A stretch of DNA of 64,000 nucleotides, from the NCBI GenBank assembly GCA_039831705.1, contig JBDOMT010000215.1, forward strand, positions 8,114-72,113. The letters are read 5' to 3'. The number at the start of each line of letters is the position of its first letter. Positions within the stretch are counted from its first letter, which is position 1. The notes beneath the pieces were generated by a model that was given only the letters and a program-made list of their open reading frames with translations, had not been told where the DNA came from and made no database searches. Below are positions 16,897-25,385 of the stretch, piece after piece. Both the position numbers and the translations under genes were made by a program. This DNA is from JAJRWS01 sp039831705 (GTDB lineage Bacteria > Planctomycetota > Planctomycetia > Pirellulales > Lacipirellulaceae).

Positions 16897-17706
16897 ATGC
16901 AACCCACCCCTTGCCGGTACCTGGTCGATCCACCGCAACCGGGTGCGTGGAATATGGCGGCCGATGAAACCATGCTGGATGCGGCTGTCCAATCTGGGTC
17001 GGCAATGCTTCGTTTCTATCAGTGGCAGCAACCCACTTTATCACTTGGTTATTTCCAACCCTATTCACAACGTTCCTGCCATCCCTCCAGTCAACAGGCA
17101 ACTGTCGTTAGGCGTCTCAGTGGGGGCGGAGCACTCGTGCACGATCGTGAACTCACCTACTCTCTGGCACTGCCAGCTTCACATCCGCTCATCCAGAACC
17201 GTGATAATCTGTATGTCCTCGTACACCAAACACTAATCGATACGTTGTCCGACTTTGACATTCATGCCGATGTGCAGCGCGAACCTACCGAAGCAGCAGG
17301 GCACATTGACTCCAGCAATGCAACCTGTGCATTCATTCCTTCTGCTGAAGCTCCCTTTCTATGCTTCCAGCGTCACTGTCCTGGCGATGTGCTGATGTCT
17401 GACCACCGCCACGGACAACCGGCAAAAATTCTCGGCAGTGCGCAAAGACGCAGGCGTGGCGCCCTACTACAGCATGGTTCGTTACTGCTAGCAATATCGC
17501 CGGCTGCCCCCGAACTGGCTGGCATTCAGGATTTAACAGGCAAAATACCCAATAACTCTGACTTGCTAGCCCGCTGGAGCACGCATCTTCAGGACTGTCT
17601 AAAACTCAAACTCATACCTTCCGATTGGAACCCAGCGCAGCACCACAGCATTCAACGGTACCAGCAATCCAAGTATTGCCGCTCCAGTTGGACTGAGGCT
17701 CGTTAA
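16897..17706 (+). CDS. Lipoate-protein ligase A/B family protein
   Basis: The ATG at 16897 sits one base after gcvPB, and a longer reading frame overlaps gcvPB without homology. 269 residues with the biotin/lipoate ligase fold: MAADETMLDAAVQSGSAMLR, PTLSLGYFQP, the signature RRLSGGGALVHDRELTYSL (about residues 70-88), and the catalytic-lysine region GQPAKILGSAQRRRRGALLQ followed by HGSLLL. Likely attaches or transfers lipoyl/octanoyl groups, most simply onto GcvH of the same operon. Whether it is LplA-like, LipM-like (octanoyltransferase) or LipL-like cannot be decided by eye; the length and single domain resemble LipM/LplA N-terminal forms. Confidence 0.85.
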   Translation: MQPTPCRYLVDPPQPGAWNMAADETMLDAAVQSGSAMLRFYQWQQPTLSLGYFQPYSQRSCHPSSQQATVVRRLSGGGALVHDRELTYSLALPASHPLIQNRDNLYVLVHQTLIDTLSDFDIHADVQREPTEAAGHIDSSNATCAFIPSAEAPFLCFQRHCPGDVLMSDHRHGQPAKILGSAQRRRRGALLQHGSLLLAISPAAPELAGIQDLTGKIPNNSDLLARWSTHLQDCLKLKLIPSDWNPAQHHSIQRYQQSKYCRSSWTEAR

Positions 17707-17886
17707 GCTTGAGGCCCGTTCTACCGATACGAATTAAGTGTCCAACGTGATATATTCTGCCACCCAGTAGGAAAGCGTGATATATCTGGTGCCAAATTCC
17801 TATCTGCCTGCTACAATGACGGTAGCACCGGTCGTGTCGATTATTTAGCAATATCAATTGTTTACTTGAGAAGAAGCCAGTCTCCC

Positions 17887-18648
17887 ATGGATGTTACCCT
17901 CAAAGTACTTAAAGGGGCCAAATCGGGTGGGAAAATTACGATCAAAAAGGAAAAATTCCTGATTGGTCGTAGCAAGAAGTGCAGTTTGTGTGTCGGTACA
18001 GAATCAATCAGCCGCCAACATTGTGTTATCACTCGCTACCAATCACGCGTTACCATTGCGGATCTGGGAAGCCGCAACGGGACCATTGTCAACGGCGAGC
18101 GAATTGACGAGCCTGTGCCTCTCAAATCGGGTGATGAATTGGACATCGGGCCTCTGCGATTCCTGGTGACTATCAGCAACGGCATCAGCAATCTCAAACG
18201 CGACAAAGTGAAATCGATTGCTGACGCCGCTCAACGTACAGCCAATACCCACTCTACCGATGTCCTTGAGGATGACATCACTTCATGGCTATCGGGTATT
18301 GGTGTTAGCTCAGGGTCAACCGTCTCTCCCTCCATTACGGATACGCAGACCATTCGACTGGATGACACAAATGCAGCAGAGATGAAGCATGCGTTAGAAG
18401 AATTTGCTCAACAAGAAGCTCAAACTGAACAAAACCAAAGACCTGCCGAAAAGGAAAAATCGTCGCAGAATAATTCCACCTCAAGCGATGGAAAATCGGG
18501 AACCAGTAAATCAAATCCTAAGATTCAAACTGATTCTAAGATTCAAAAGGGGCTCGGAAAATTACCATCCATTCCTTCAAAACCTACAGCCAAAAACAGT
18601 TGCGAAGCGGCTGCCGAAGCATTGCGATCCTGGGGACGAAGAAAGTAA
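17887..18648 (+). CDS. FHA domain protein
   Basis: I choose the ATG at 17887 over an in-frame TTG 21 bases upstream. 253 residues. Residues 1-95 are a forkhead-associated domain: KFLIGRSKKCSLCV, then SISRQHCVI, then DLGSRNGTIVNGERI, the three hallmark strands for phosphothreonine binding. The remainder is a hydrophilic, Gln/Ser/Lys-rich disordered tail that may be phosphorylated or bind partners. A Ser/Thr kinase is encoded at 43186, but no direct link is visible. The leader (17707-17886) has a repeated CGTGATATA but no clear promoter. Confidence 0.85.
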   Translation: MDVTLKVLKGAKSGGKITIKKEKFLIGRSKKCSLCVGTESISRQHCVITRYQSRVTIADLGSRNGTIVNGERIDEPVPLKSGDELDIGPLRFLVTISNGISNLKRDKVKSIADAAQRTANTHSTDVLEDDITSWLSGIGVSSGSTVSPSITDTQTIRLDDTNAAEMKHALEEFAQQEAQTEQNQRPAEKEKSSQNNSTSSDGKSGTSKSNPKIQTDSKIQKGLGKLPSIPSKPTAKNSCEAAAEALRSWGRRK

Positions 18649-18685
18649 CGTCTGGCGAAAAAGAGTCTGGCTTTAGGAATTTCTC

Positions 18686-18940
18686 ATGAACAGAAGAATC
18701 CCTCACCCAAAATGCTCACTACTCGGCTTGGCTTTCGATGCCGAAGATGGGCAAAAGCGAATAACCCGCGGCCCCAACTTTTTCCTCGCTGGGGGCACGC
18801 AGGAAACTCACGGAATCATGCAAGAAACCGCCATCAAAGTCAACGAACACCTGGATGGCAAGGGAAAACGACTGGAAGATGTCTCTGATCAGGAATTGCG
18901 GCACATTGTGGAAGACATCCAGACTGGCCCGAGTTTATGA
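18686..18940 (+). CDS. Small conserved-looking hypothetical protein (84 aa)
   Basis: An 84-residue ORF with an ATG preceded by AGGA at good spacing and codon use like its neighbours. The sequence ends in a helical acidic segment (KRLEDVSDQELRHIVEDIQ). I do not recognise a family. It follows the FHA gene by 37 bases on the same strand, so it could be cotranscribed. The MITE-like repeat begins nine bases after its stop. Confidence 0.55.
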   Translation: MNRRIPHPKCSLLGLAFDAEDGQKRITRGPNFFLAGGTQETHGIMQETAIKVNEHLDGKGKRLEDVSDQELRHIVEDIQTGPSL

Positions 18941-18949
18941 ACATCCAGG

Positions 18950-19058
18950 CTAGTGTCTGGTCAAGCCTTACTTTTGGGGTAGCCGCAGCCATAACTACTG
19001 GCAGGGCAAAGATTTATTTTTGCGTCAACTCAAAAAGATAAGTTTGACAAAGCACTAG
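18950..19058 (+). mobile_element. MITE-like element with terminal inverted repeats
   Basis: 109 bases bounded by CTAGTGTCTGGTCAAGCCTTA on the left and, in reverse complement, CTAGTGCTTTGTCAAACTTA on the right: imperfect terminal inverted repeats of about 20 bases. Its right 90 bases match 9440-9530. The right edge supplies the TAG stop codon of the convergent minus-strand gene at 19055. Related terminal words occur at 38669-38688 and 44846-44866. No transposase is inside. Confidence 0.6.
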
Positions 19059-19750
19059 CTAGTCCACTGGAGGTTTTGTCCTTTTGTCTCTGATTCTTGA
19101 ACATCAAAAGGGACAATCGATTCCAACTCCTTCAGGTCTTCTGCTTCTCGATGTTCTGAAAACTCTTCTGATCCAACGGTATCCGTTCCTGGTTGCTGGC
19201 TGCTGTTGCGAGCGGTAATTTCCGCATCGGATAATTTGACGTAGCCCAATTCTCGGATCACTTCCAGAATTTCGCTACAAGTGGGAAACATTCGGCCACT
19301 CTTGCGTTTGTATTCGTCAAGCGCACTCATGAACTCTACTTCTCCAAGCGAATAATCTCGCTCGCATGTGGTGGGATCAATCTGCCGACGACGTTGTACT
19401 TTTTTTCGCCGCTCAAGCTTTGGTTGGTTGCTTCCCTTGGCTGTGTCGCAGGCAGCCTCCTTGCGTCGTCCAGTGGAACGACGACGATCGACTTTCACCA
19501 GTTCATCTCCCTTACCGGCCTGAGTTGTCTGGTCAGCCTTGACCCTCTGTTTCACTGACTTCTTACTCTTATTGCTCTTCACCGATTTTGCAGCCACCGT
19601 TTTACTGGTTTTTCGTTTAGTTGAAGCAGACTGTGCCTTGGGTGGGCGCTTCTTAGGCGAGGCTTTCTTGGAAACCACCTTCTTTTTGGCAACTGCCTGG
19701 GTCCGTTTGGTTCGGGTTGACTTCGCTGCGGGCTTTTTCTTCGTGGCCAA
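19055..19750 (-). CDS. Lysine/alanine-rich basic protein, unknown function
   Basis: I choose a TTG start at 19750, preceded by GGAG with nine-base spacing, giving a protein that begins MATKKKPAAKSTRTKR. A GTG at 19804 would add 18 unconserved residues. About 231 residues: residues 1-130 are a histone-like or Alba-like basic region full of KKK and KR repeats; the C-terminal part (FMSALDEYKRKSGRMFPTCS, then EILEVIRELGYVKLS) is a small helical domain found in planctomycete basic proteins. Likely DNA- or RNA-binding. Its TAG stop lies in the terminal repeat of the MITE-like element, so the reading frame end may have been set by the insertion. Confidence 0.65.
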   Translation of the reverse strand: MATKKKPAAKSTRTKRTQAVAKKKVVSKKASPKKRPPKAQSASTKRKTSKTVAAKSVKSNKSKKSVKQRVKADQTTQAGKGDELVKVDRRRSTGRRKEAACDTAKGSNQPKLERRKKVQRRRQIDPTTCERDYSLGEVEFMSALDEYKRKSGRMFPTCSEILEVIRELGYVKLSDAEITARNSSQQPGTDTVGSEEFSEHREAEDLKELESIVPFDVQESETKGQNLQWTS

Positions 19751-20024
19751 TGGAACGTTCTCCGTGCTGAATTGCCAAGGGATTATGCAGGTCGATGCAA
19801 GCACTCATCGGAATGACGATCAGGCAATATGGAGTTATTGATTAAAATGGGTGGTTTGCGTGACTTTTATGGTTGACGCGATTTTTATGAATCACGGAAA
19901 CTTTACGATGATAATCGCTCATTTGGTGTTCTCGCCACGATCAACTGACTCTCCCCGCTATCCGGCTTGTGCCAACTGGTGTTGCCTGTTACTTTTCCAG
20001 CGTATTTTTCCGGAATCATCCTAC

Positions 20025-20055
20025 TAATCCGGATATTTCATAAATATCCGGATTA
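20025..20055. promoter_or_regulatory. Perfect 14-base-arm palindrome in divergent intergenic region
   Basis: TAATCCGGATATTT (20025-20038), a CAT spacer, and AAATATCCGGATTA (20042-20055) are perfectly complementary. It lies between the divergent basic-protein gene (start 19750) and the TPR gene (start 20119), so an operator is possible. It is not followed by a T-run, which argues against a terminator. The rest of this 368-base gap shows nothing I can name. Confidence 0.5.
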
Positions 20056-20118
20056 ATCCTTACCTCCCAATCCTTCGGTCCCCAAGGGGTATGCCTCACC
20101 TGGCATGCCTAGCCGATC

Positions 20119-20856
20119 ATGAAACACTCTACTTACGGTTCCCCCGCTTTGCTGATTGTGGCCTTGACCGTGTCCACCGCGGGCTGCAATCAAATGAATT
20201 CGCAAGCACTCAATGCCGAGGGAGTCCGTCTCTACATGAATGGCAACTATCCCCAAGCGGCAGAAAAGTTTGAGCGGGCTATCGCTGACGACCCGCGTTC
20301 TGCAACCAGCTATTACAATCTGGCATCTTCAAAACACAAAAGTGGCAAACTCTACAATCGCAGTAACGATTTGACTCAAGCCGAGCAACTTTACAACCAG
20401 TGTCTTGATTACGATGCGAACGACGCCGAATGCCACCGTGGACTTGCCGTGCTGCTTTGCGAAACAGGACGGCAGGACGCTGCCTATCGACTGCTGGAAG
20501 GTTGGGCCGAGCGAAGTCCCCAGCTAGCCGACCCCCACATCGAATTAGCTCGCCTCATGGAAGAAACCAACACTCGACAACAGGCATCCTTACAGTTGGT
20601 ACAAGCAATTACCATTGAGCCTAACAATACTCGAGCGCTCACGGCATTGGGAAAACTGCGAGAACAGTCTGGAGATCAAACTCAAGCGTTAGCCAACTAC
20701 CAGCGCTCGCTGGCGATCAACCGCTTTCAACCAGAAGTCGAAGCGCGGGTCGCCGCTCTCCAAGCGACCCATGGTGGACCTGCCATGGCTAACGCCACAC
20801 CTACTCCCCCCATCGCCCGCACGGTGCAGCAACAACCGCCCCAAGTGCGATATTAA
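20119..20856 (+). CDS. TPR-repeat lipoprotein
   Basis: 245 residues with a signal sequence ending in TVSTAGC, a lipobox-like site, so it is likely a lipoprotein. Residues about 30-215 hold at least four tetratricopeptide repeats, for example GVRLYMNGNYPQAAEKFERA with ATSYYNLASSKHKSG, and LTALGKLREQSGDQTQALAN. The C-terminus is Pro/Gln-rich. TPRs mediate protein contacts. The partner is unknown. Confidence 0.85.
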   Translation: MKHSTYGSPALLIVALTVSTAGCNQMNSQALNAEGVRLYMNGNYPQAAEKFERAIADDPRSATSYYNLASSKHKSGKLYNRSNDLTQAEQLYNQCLDYDANDAECHRGLAVLLCETGRQDAAYRLLEGWAERSPQLADPHIELARLMEETNTRQQASLQLVQAITIEPNNTRALTALGKLREQSGDQTQALANYQRSLAINRFQPEVEARVAALQATHGGPAMANATPTPPIARTVQQQPPQVRY

Positions 20857-20943
20857 GAGAAACGAGCTCGGCCTCTTTTTTCGGAGATTGTGGATCAAGC
20901 ATGGTGGAATCTATGGCCCAAAAGGAGCCCGAGGACGTTTCTT

Positions 20944-21513
20944 ATGCTAACTGGTAGGAATCTTCTAGCACTGCTCTTTCTCGGGGCAGCCATGTGGGGT
21001 GCTGCTTGGCTGACTATCGCGTGGCGCCAATACCGTTTGCGGCACAAACTAAAACAGCATGCTCGTCAGGGTCGTCAAGGAGAGCAGGATGCCTTGCGTC
21101 TCCTGCAGCAAAGTGGCTACCGCATTCTTGATACCCAACGAACACAACAAGCGGTAGTCCATGTAGATGGAACCCCCCATTCTTATCAAGTTCGAGCCGA
21201 TTACCTCGTTGAATCCCATCGTGGCTCAACTCAAGGCCAACGCTATGTCGTGGAGGTTAAAACGGGAAATGAGGCAACCCAACCTACCTCCCGCGCAACC
21301 CGCCGTCAGCTATTGGAATACCAACAGGTGTACGATGTCGATGGAGTCCTGCTTGCTGACATGCAATTGCGAAAACTGCATCACATCCGATTTGACAGTC
21401 GACAGGAGGAACACCAAATGCCTCCGACAAGCGGCCTATCTACACATGGCAAATTCATCGCAGCACTGCTCATCGGATTTCTTGCGGGCCTGATGCTCAC
21501 AGGACAGCGGTGA
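20944..21513 (+). CDS. Membrane-anchored PD-(D/E)XK nuclease-like protein
   Basis: I choose the ATG at 20944, which has a GAGGA ribosome-binding site eight bases upstream, rather than the GTG at 20890. 189 residues: an N-terminal membrane segment (NLLALLFLGAAMWGAAWLTI), then a cytoplasmic domain with the restriction-endonuclease pattern GEQDALRLLQQSGYRIL, VRADYLVES (Asp) and YVVEVKTG (Glu-x-Lys), then a second hydrophobic C-terminal segment (FIAALLIGFLAGLML). The Asp, Glu and Lys of the PD-(D/E)XK core are all present. Function unknown; possibly DNA processing at the membrane. Confidence 0.7.
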   Translation: MLTGRNLLALLFLGAAMWGAAWLTIAWRQYRLRHKLKQHARQGRQGEQDALRLLQQSGYRILDTQRTQQAVVHVDGTPHSYQVRADYLVESHRGSTQGQRYVVEVKTGNEATQPTSRATRRQLLEYQQVYDVDGVLLADMQLRKLHHIRFDSRQEEHQMPPTSGLSTHGKFIAALLIGFLAGLMLTGQR

Positions 21514-21576
21514 GATGAAAGGGGAGTGTTGAACATAAAAAATCTATCGGGGAAATTGGAGTGTACCGTCAGTTCA

Positions 21577-21630
21577 GATTGCAAATCAAAATTGGGGGGT
21601 TTGGGGAGAACCCCCCTGTATTCTTTCACC
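21577..21630 (+). repeat. Direct repeat downstream of glycosyltransferase gene
   Basis: GATTGCAAATCAAAATTGGG followed by a G-rich then C-rich stretch. Related, same-orientation sequence lies at 22993-23040, so the glycosyltransferase gene is bracketed by direct repeats. An inverted relative is at 23145-23190. Confidence 0.6.
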
Positions 21631-21647
21631 AATTCACTTCGTGGCCT

Positions 21648-22925
21648 TTATATCTTCCCGGTATCTCTCCCCAGTTCCTCCAATAATTTGCATGCAGTGG
21701 TCAGTGATGCTTGTCCATCGCACCTTTGAGCCCATTGATCACACTGCTGGCTTGTCTGCTTCGAGGCTAACAACTTTTCTAATTGACTTGCGACAGCAGG
21801 GCCTCGAAATTGTCGCCTACGCAAGTAAGTCCCCACTCCCAGTCGATGCAATCGAACCGCATTGTCCAATTGGTCATAGGCCATGGGCATGACTAATTGT
21901 GGGCGCCCACTGGCCAAACCTTGCGAACTACTGCCGACACCCCCATGGTGCACAAAGGCGGCCGCTCTGGGGAGCAGACTGCTAAATGGAACAAAGCCAA
22001 AATATCGAACCTCAGGTGGCAATTCTTTGGGTAAATGCTCATGATAACCTGTCAACAAAATCCCACGTCGTCCTAAACGTTGGCACGCTTCCACTGCAGC
22101 AGCAAAGAACGCATGTCCTTCGGTCATGGCTGAACCGGGAGAAAAAACGATCGGCGCGTCACCCTCATCCAAAAATTGGAGCACTTCATCCGACAAACCC
22201 ACCGGTACTGACGGTCCATCAGCAGCCTGATCCCAAAGGGGGAAACCGGCAAGCGCCGTTTTTGCAGGCCAATCAGGCTGAGGAGCTGCAAACCATTCAG
22301 GAAAAAGGCCAATCACTCGCCGAGGAGAAAAACACCATCGATACAATACTCGTTGGATCGGTGGTAAACCCAACTCCCGCCTAAAATCATTGACTTCGGG
22401 TCGCAACCAGCGATCGATCAGGCACCGATCACCCAACCAAAACTGCATTCGCTTCACCCAACCCGGTGCACTTTGCCCTAACCACATTCCAAACATCTGT
22501 GGCGATTCTCGCATGCTTCTTAATCCAATAGGCGAATAATGGATACTCGCCAATGGCGCATCAAACTGCTCCTGAAATATTCTACTTGCAATATCCAAGG
22601 GGTGGGCTCCCAATGCCGTCTCCCCCGCTACGTAGTGTGTTTTGATCAGTTCGTACAGGTCTCGCAACAATTTGACCATACACATCTGCAGTACCATTTT
22701 TGGACCGCGAAACGGATGCCACAAGTCTCGGTGATGGGCCAGTTCGTCATATTCCTGCTGCGTACCAATTGGCAACAGTTGCAACTGAGCAGATTCGACC
22801 ACCGAGCGAAAATGAGGGTTGGCAATGATGAAAACTTGATGCCCACGCCTCCGCATGACCGCCCCCAGGCCAACCATCGGATGCACATCCCCATAGCTGC
22901 CCAAGGCTGTCAGTATCAGACGCAT
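21648..22925 (-). CDS. Glycosyltransferase, GT1/UGT family
   Basis: The ATG at 22925 gives MRLILTALGSYGDVHPMVGL, the normal N-terminus of UDP-glycosyltransferase (MurG/UGT-like, GT-B fold) enzymes. An upstream extension would run into the repeat DNA. 425 residues. The C-terminal donor domain carries IVFSPGSAMTEGHAFFAAAV and the signature FVPFSSLLPRAAAFVHHGGV with GSSSQGLASGRPQLVMPMAYDQ, which resembles antibiotic or sterol glycosyltransferases. The acceptor is unknown; a lipid or natural product is most likely. The gene is flanked by similar direct repeats. Confidence 0.88.
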   Translation of the reverse strand: MRLILTALGSYGDVHPMVGLGAVMRRRGHQVFIIANPHFRSVVESAQLQLLPIGTQQEYDELAHHRDLWHPFRGPKMVLQMCMVKLLRDLYELIKTHYVAGETALGAHPLDIASRIFQEQFDAPLASIHYSPIGLRSMRESPQMFGMWLGQSAPGWVKRMQFWLGDRCLIDRWLRPEVNDFRRELGLPPIQRVLYRWCFSPRRVIGLFPEWFAAPQPDWPAKTALAGFPLWDQAADGPSVPVGLSDEVLQFLDEGDAPIVFSPGSAMTEGHAFFAAAVEACQRLGRRGILLTGYHEHLPKELPPEVRYFGFVPFSSLLPRAAAFVHHGGVGSSSQGLASGRPQLVMPMAYDQLDNAVRLHRLGVGTYLRRRQFRGPAVASQLEKLLASKQTSQQCDQWAQRCDGQASLTTACKLLEELGRDTGKI

Positions 22926-22992
22926 AGAAGTTCCGCGAGTGTCAACTTGATTCTGACAAAATCGAAAGGTTCGGAGGAGCACTGTTCGTGCA

Positions 22993-23040
22993 AATTGCAA
23001 ATCAAAACTGGGGAGTTTGGGGGGGCACCCCCCAATGAAT
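22993..23040 (+). repeat. Direct repeat upstream of glycosyltransferase gene
   Basis: AATTGCAAATCAAAACTGGG followed by a G-run and CACCCCCCAATGAA. Matches 21577-21630 in the same orientation, and 23145-23190 in opposite orientation. The gap 22926-23227 holds only these repeats and no gene. Confidence 0.6.
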
Positions 23041-23144
23041 CTCCGATTCGCCTGCCACTTGATCGAAGCGCATCCCAATTGCCAGGCCAGCAAGAAGAAC
23101 CATATATATTCGAGGTGAAAGAGAATGGATAGTTGTTTGATGCT

Positions 23145-23190
23145 TCATTGGGGGGTATTCCCCCCAAACCACCCCTGTATTCTCTTCCCA
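23145..23190 (-). repeat. Inverted relative of the glycosyltransferase-flanking repeat
   Basis: CATTGGGGGGTATTCCCCCC plus AAACCACCCCTGTATTC is the reverse-complement relative of 22993-23040 and shares the word CCCCTGTATTCT with 21612-21623. Confidence 0.5.
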
Positions 23191-23227
23191 GTCATCCTTG
23201 AATTCACGTTGGTATCCTAAAATCAAT

Positions 23228-25210
23228 CTAGGAAGCTGCCGGTGTTTCCTCGGTGTCTGATTCAACCGGTGGACTAGCATCTGAATCCTGAGGCGTTTCG
23301 GTACTTTCTTCCGTTGCAGTTTCAGCGGATGTGCCTGCAGTTTCCTCCGTTGGATTTTCTTCAGCTTTCTCCGCATTGGAAGCCTCAGTTTCAGCTTTGG
23401 GAGTCTCCTTCACAGGTGCCTCTTTGGTTTCCTCTTTGGTTTCCTCAGCTGGCATAGCTGCAGGACTGATTGGAGGATGCCCCGGAATGCCCATAGGTGG
23501 GGCGCCCGGTAGACCCGACAACGGGTTACCCACAGGGTTAGCGGCTGATTCATCGTCTTCTTCCTTCTTCTCACGAACTAACTGGTCGCGATCCAGGTGA
23601 ATCTTTTTATAGACATCGTTGGCGATAACATAGTACCAGTCACCAAATCGCTCGTTGAGCTCCTGGACTCGCTTGTTACCGTCTTCGATTTTCTGATCGT
23701 ATTCATCTTGACGCCGCTGGTTTTCGGCACGGATCGATTTACGCTGGGCGACAATCTCCTTGAGCTCCGCCGCCTTATCTTCCGGACTCCGCCCGCCATC
23801 ATCTGCCTTTGCATCCTCTCCATTCTCCTCAGACTCAGCTTCGGGTGATACGGTCGGTTCACTGTCGCCAGCACCGTCCGCCCCATCCTTCTTTTCAGTA
23901 TCTACGGTTTCTTCCTGCTGTTCGATCGCTTCTTCCGACTCGACACCTTCAGGCAAAGGTGGAAGCGTTTGATCCTCTGGTTTCTCCAACACGTCTGAAT
24001 TAAATCGAGTGGTCACAAACAGATAACGATGGATACCCTGATCGGATTCAGAGCTCGCATCAGAATCTTCTGCTGAAGCGTCAGCTGACTCGGCTTGGTC
24101 GTCCAACGAGGCATCCCCTTCACCGTCAATCTTCAAATTACCAAATCGGAGGACATACTCCACACCGTCCTGCAAGGTGCAGGTCAATTCACCTTCACTG
24201 GAAAGAATTTCTGCTTGACCATTGGGTGAAAGTGAAACCGGGGCAAAACCACGTGGAATGAGACTACCAGCCGCTTCGTTTTTTAGAAAGTCGCCCCCCG
24301 CCTTCAGATCGGCACTGAGGCCTTCCGGTTTGCGTTCGACATCGACAATTCGCAAGTCATCAAGGCCATCGCGAAATTCTTGTAGTACGTCACTATTAAG
24401 TTCCTGATTTTCACCCAACGGTTCGTCGGTAAACTTTTTCGTGGCAGCATCGTAACGCTGAAGTGATTCTCCCAACCATTTCGAATCGCTATTGTCGTAA
24501 ACCAACGAGAAATCGCCACGCTGGTCGTATTGGACACGAGGCCCTTGCAGGGTCATCATAAATTCGGCCGAATAGTCTTTGATATGTACCTGGCGAATGT
24601 CTAACGGATTGATCTTAAGCAGATCTCCCTCAATCCAGTCATCAAAATCTGTAGAGAGTCCTTCGGGATCCAAATTCACCACATAGACAATGTCTTGGTC
24701 GGTGTTACGCACATAGCGCTGGTCATCCGCATCTTTCACTGGTTTGCCAATAATCATGTCGACGAGAGAATCACCATTCACACTGGACATCGTCACTCGC
24801 ACCCCCACTCCCTCCGCTTTGGAATCGAGCTTGCTTGCCGAAGGACTCAGTACGCCCAGGCTTACATGTTGCTCAGCACTCTCGGCTGCCACTCGAAGTA
24901 TTTCCAAGTCGGAAATACAGTTAACCGCCTTGGCCAATTGACGGTCTGCATCGGCCGGGTAACCATGCTTGGAGGGGATAACCCAAGTGCTATCCTGCTC
25001 GGCAACTTCAAAGTCACCAGTGGTTGCCGTTTCTGGGTCAAATTTTATAATCTTCAGCCGCTTGGGAGTGTCCAATTCAAATTGATTCAGCTTCGCGCCA
25101 ACCAGCTCTTGCACATCAAAAGTTTCTCCCCTCGGCCCCATTGCGAAAGCAATAAGCAGCGAGGCGGCAGCGGCAGCAACAAAAAGAACAGTCTTGGTAC
25201 TTTCGGTCAT
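23228..25210 (-). CDS. DUF4340 domain protein
   Basis: 660 residues with a single N-terminal membrane segment (VLFVAAAAASLLIAFAMG) and an extracytoplasmic DUF4340 region (for example TWVIPSKHGYPADADRQLAK, and LVDMIIGKPVKDADDQRYVR, and IDPLDIR-type beta strands). The C-terminal third is low-complexity, rich in Glu, Thr, Ser and Ala, probably disordered. DUF4340 proteins commonly sit beside GldF/GldG ABC components, as here, and may be accessory extracytoplasmic subunits. A strong GGGAGAGGAAATT leader precedes the ATG. It is the third gene of an ABC operon with the two genes upstream on the minus strand. Confidence 0.85.
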   Translation of the reverse strand: MTESTKTVLFVAAAAASLLIAFAMGPRGETFDVQELVGAKLNQFELDTPKRLKIIKFDPETATTGDFEVAEQDSTWVIPSKHGYPADADRQLAKAVNCISDLEILRVAAESAEQHVSLGVLSPSASKLDSKAEGVGVRVTMSSVNGDSLVDMIIGKPVKDADDQRYVRNTDQDIVYVVNLDPEGLSTDFDDWIEGDLLKINPLDIRQVHIKDYSAEFMMTLQGPRVQYDQRGDFSLVYDNSDSKWLGESLQRYDAATKKFTDEPLGENQELNSDVLQEFRDGLDDLRIVDVERKPEGLSADLKAGGDFLKNEAAGSLIPRGFAPVSLSPNGQAEILSSEGELTCTLQDGVEYVLRFGNLKIDGEGDASLDDQAESADASAEDSDASSESDQGIHRYLFVTTRFNSDVLEKPEDQTLPPLPEGVESEEAIEQQEETVDTEKKDGADGAGDSEPTVSPEAESEENGEDAKADDGGRSPEDKAAELKEIVAQRKSIRAENQRRQDEYDQKIEDGNKRVQELNERFGDWYYVIANDVYKKIHLDRDQLVREKKEEDDESAANPVGNPLSGLPGAPPMGIPGHPPISPAAMPAEETKEETKEAPVKETPKAETEASNAEKAEENPTEETAGTSAETATEESTETPQDSDASPPVESDTEETPAAS

Positions 25211-25385
25211 AATTTCCTCTCCCAGAACTTCAAGCTCCAGGCTATTCCAGTAATCTGTGTGGTATGGTTTGATTTTCTTTTAGCCCCTGAGCACTAGCCC
25301 ACGGCATTGTCAAGCGATACTTCTCCATCATTCCTTTACTTCAACAATTCTTTATTCTCAACACTCCCTTACCCCAGCACCTCCC

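Noticed and set aside
20857..20890. Possible rho-independent terminator after the TPR gene
   Set aside because: The CTCTTTTTT stretch has only a weak stem, so I do not call it.
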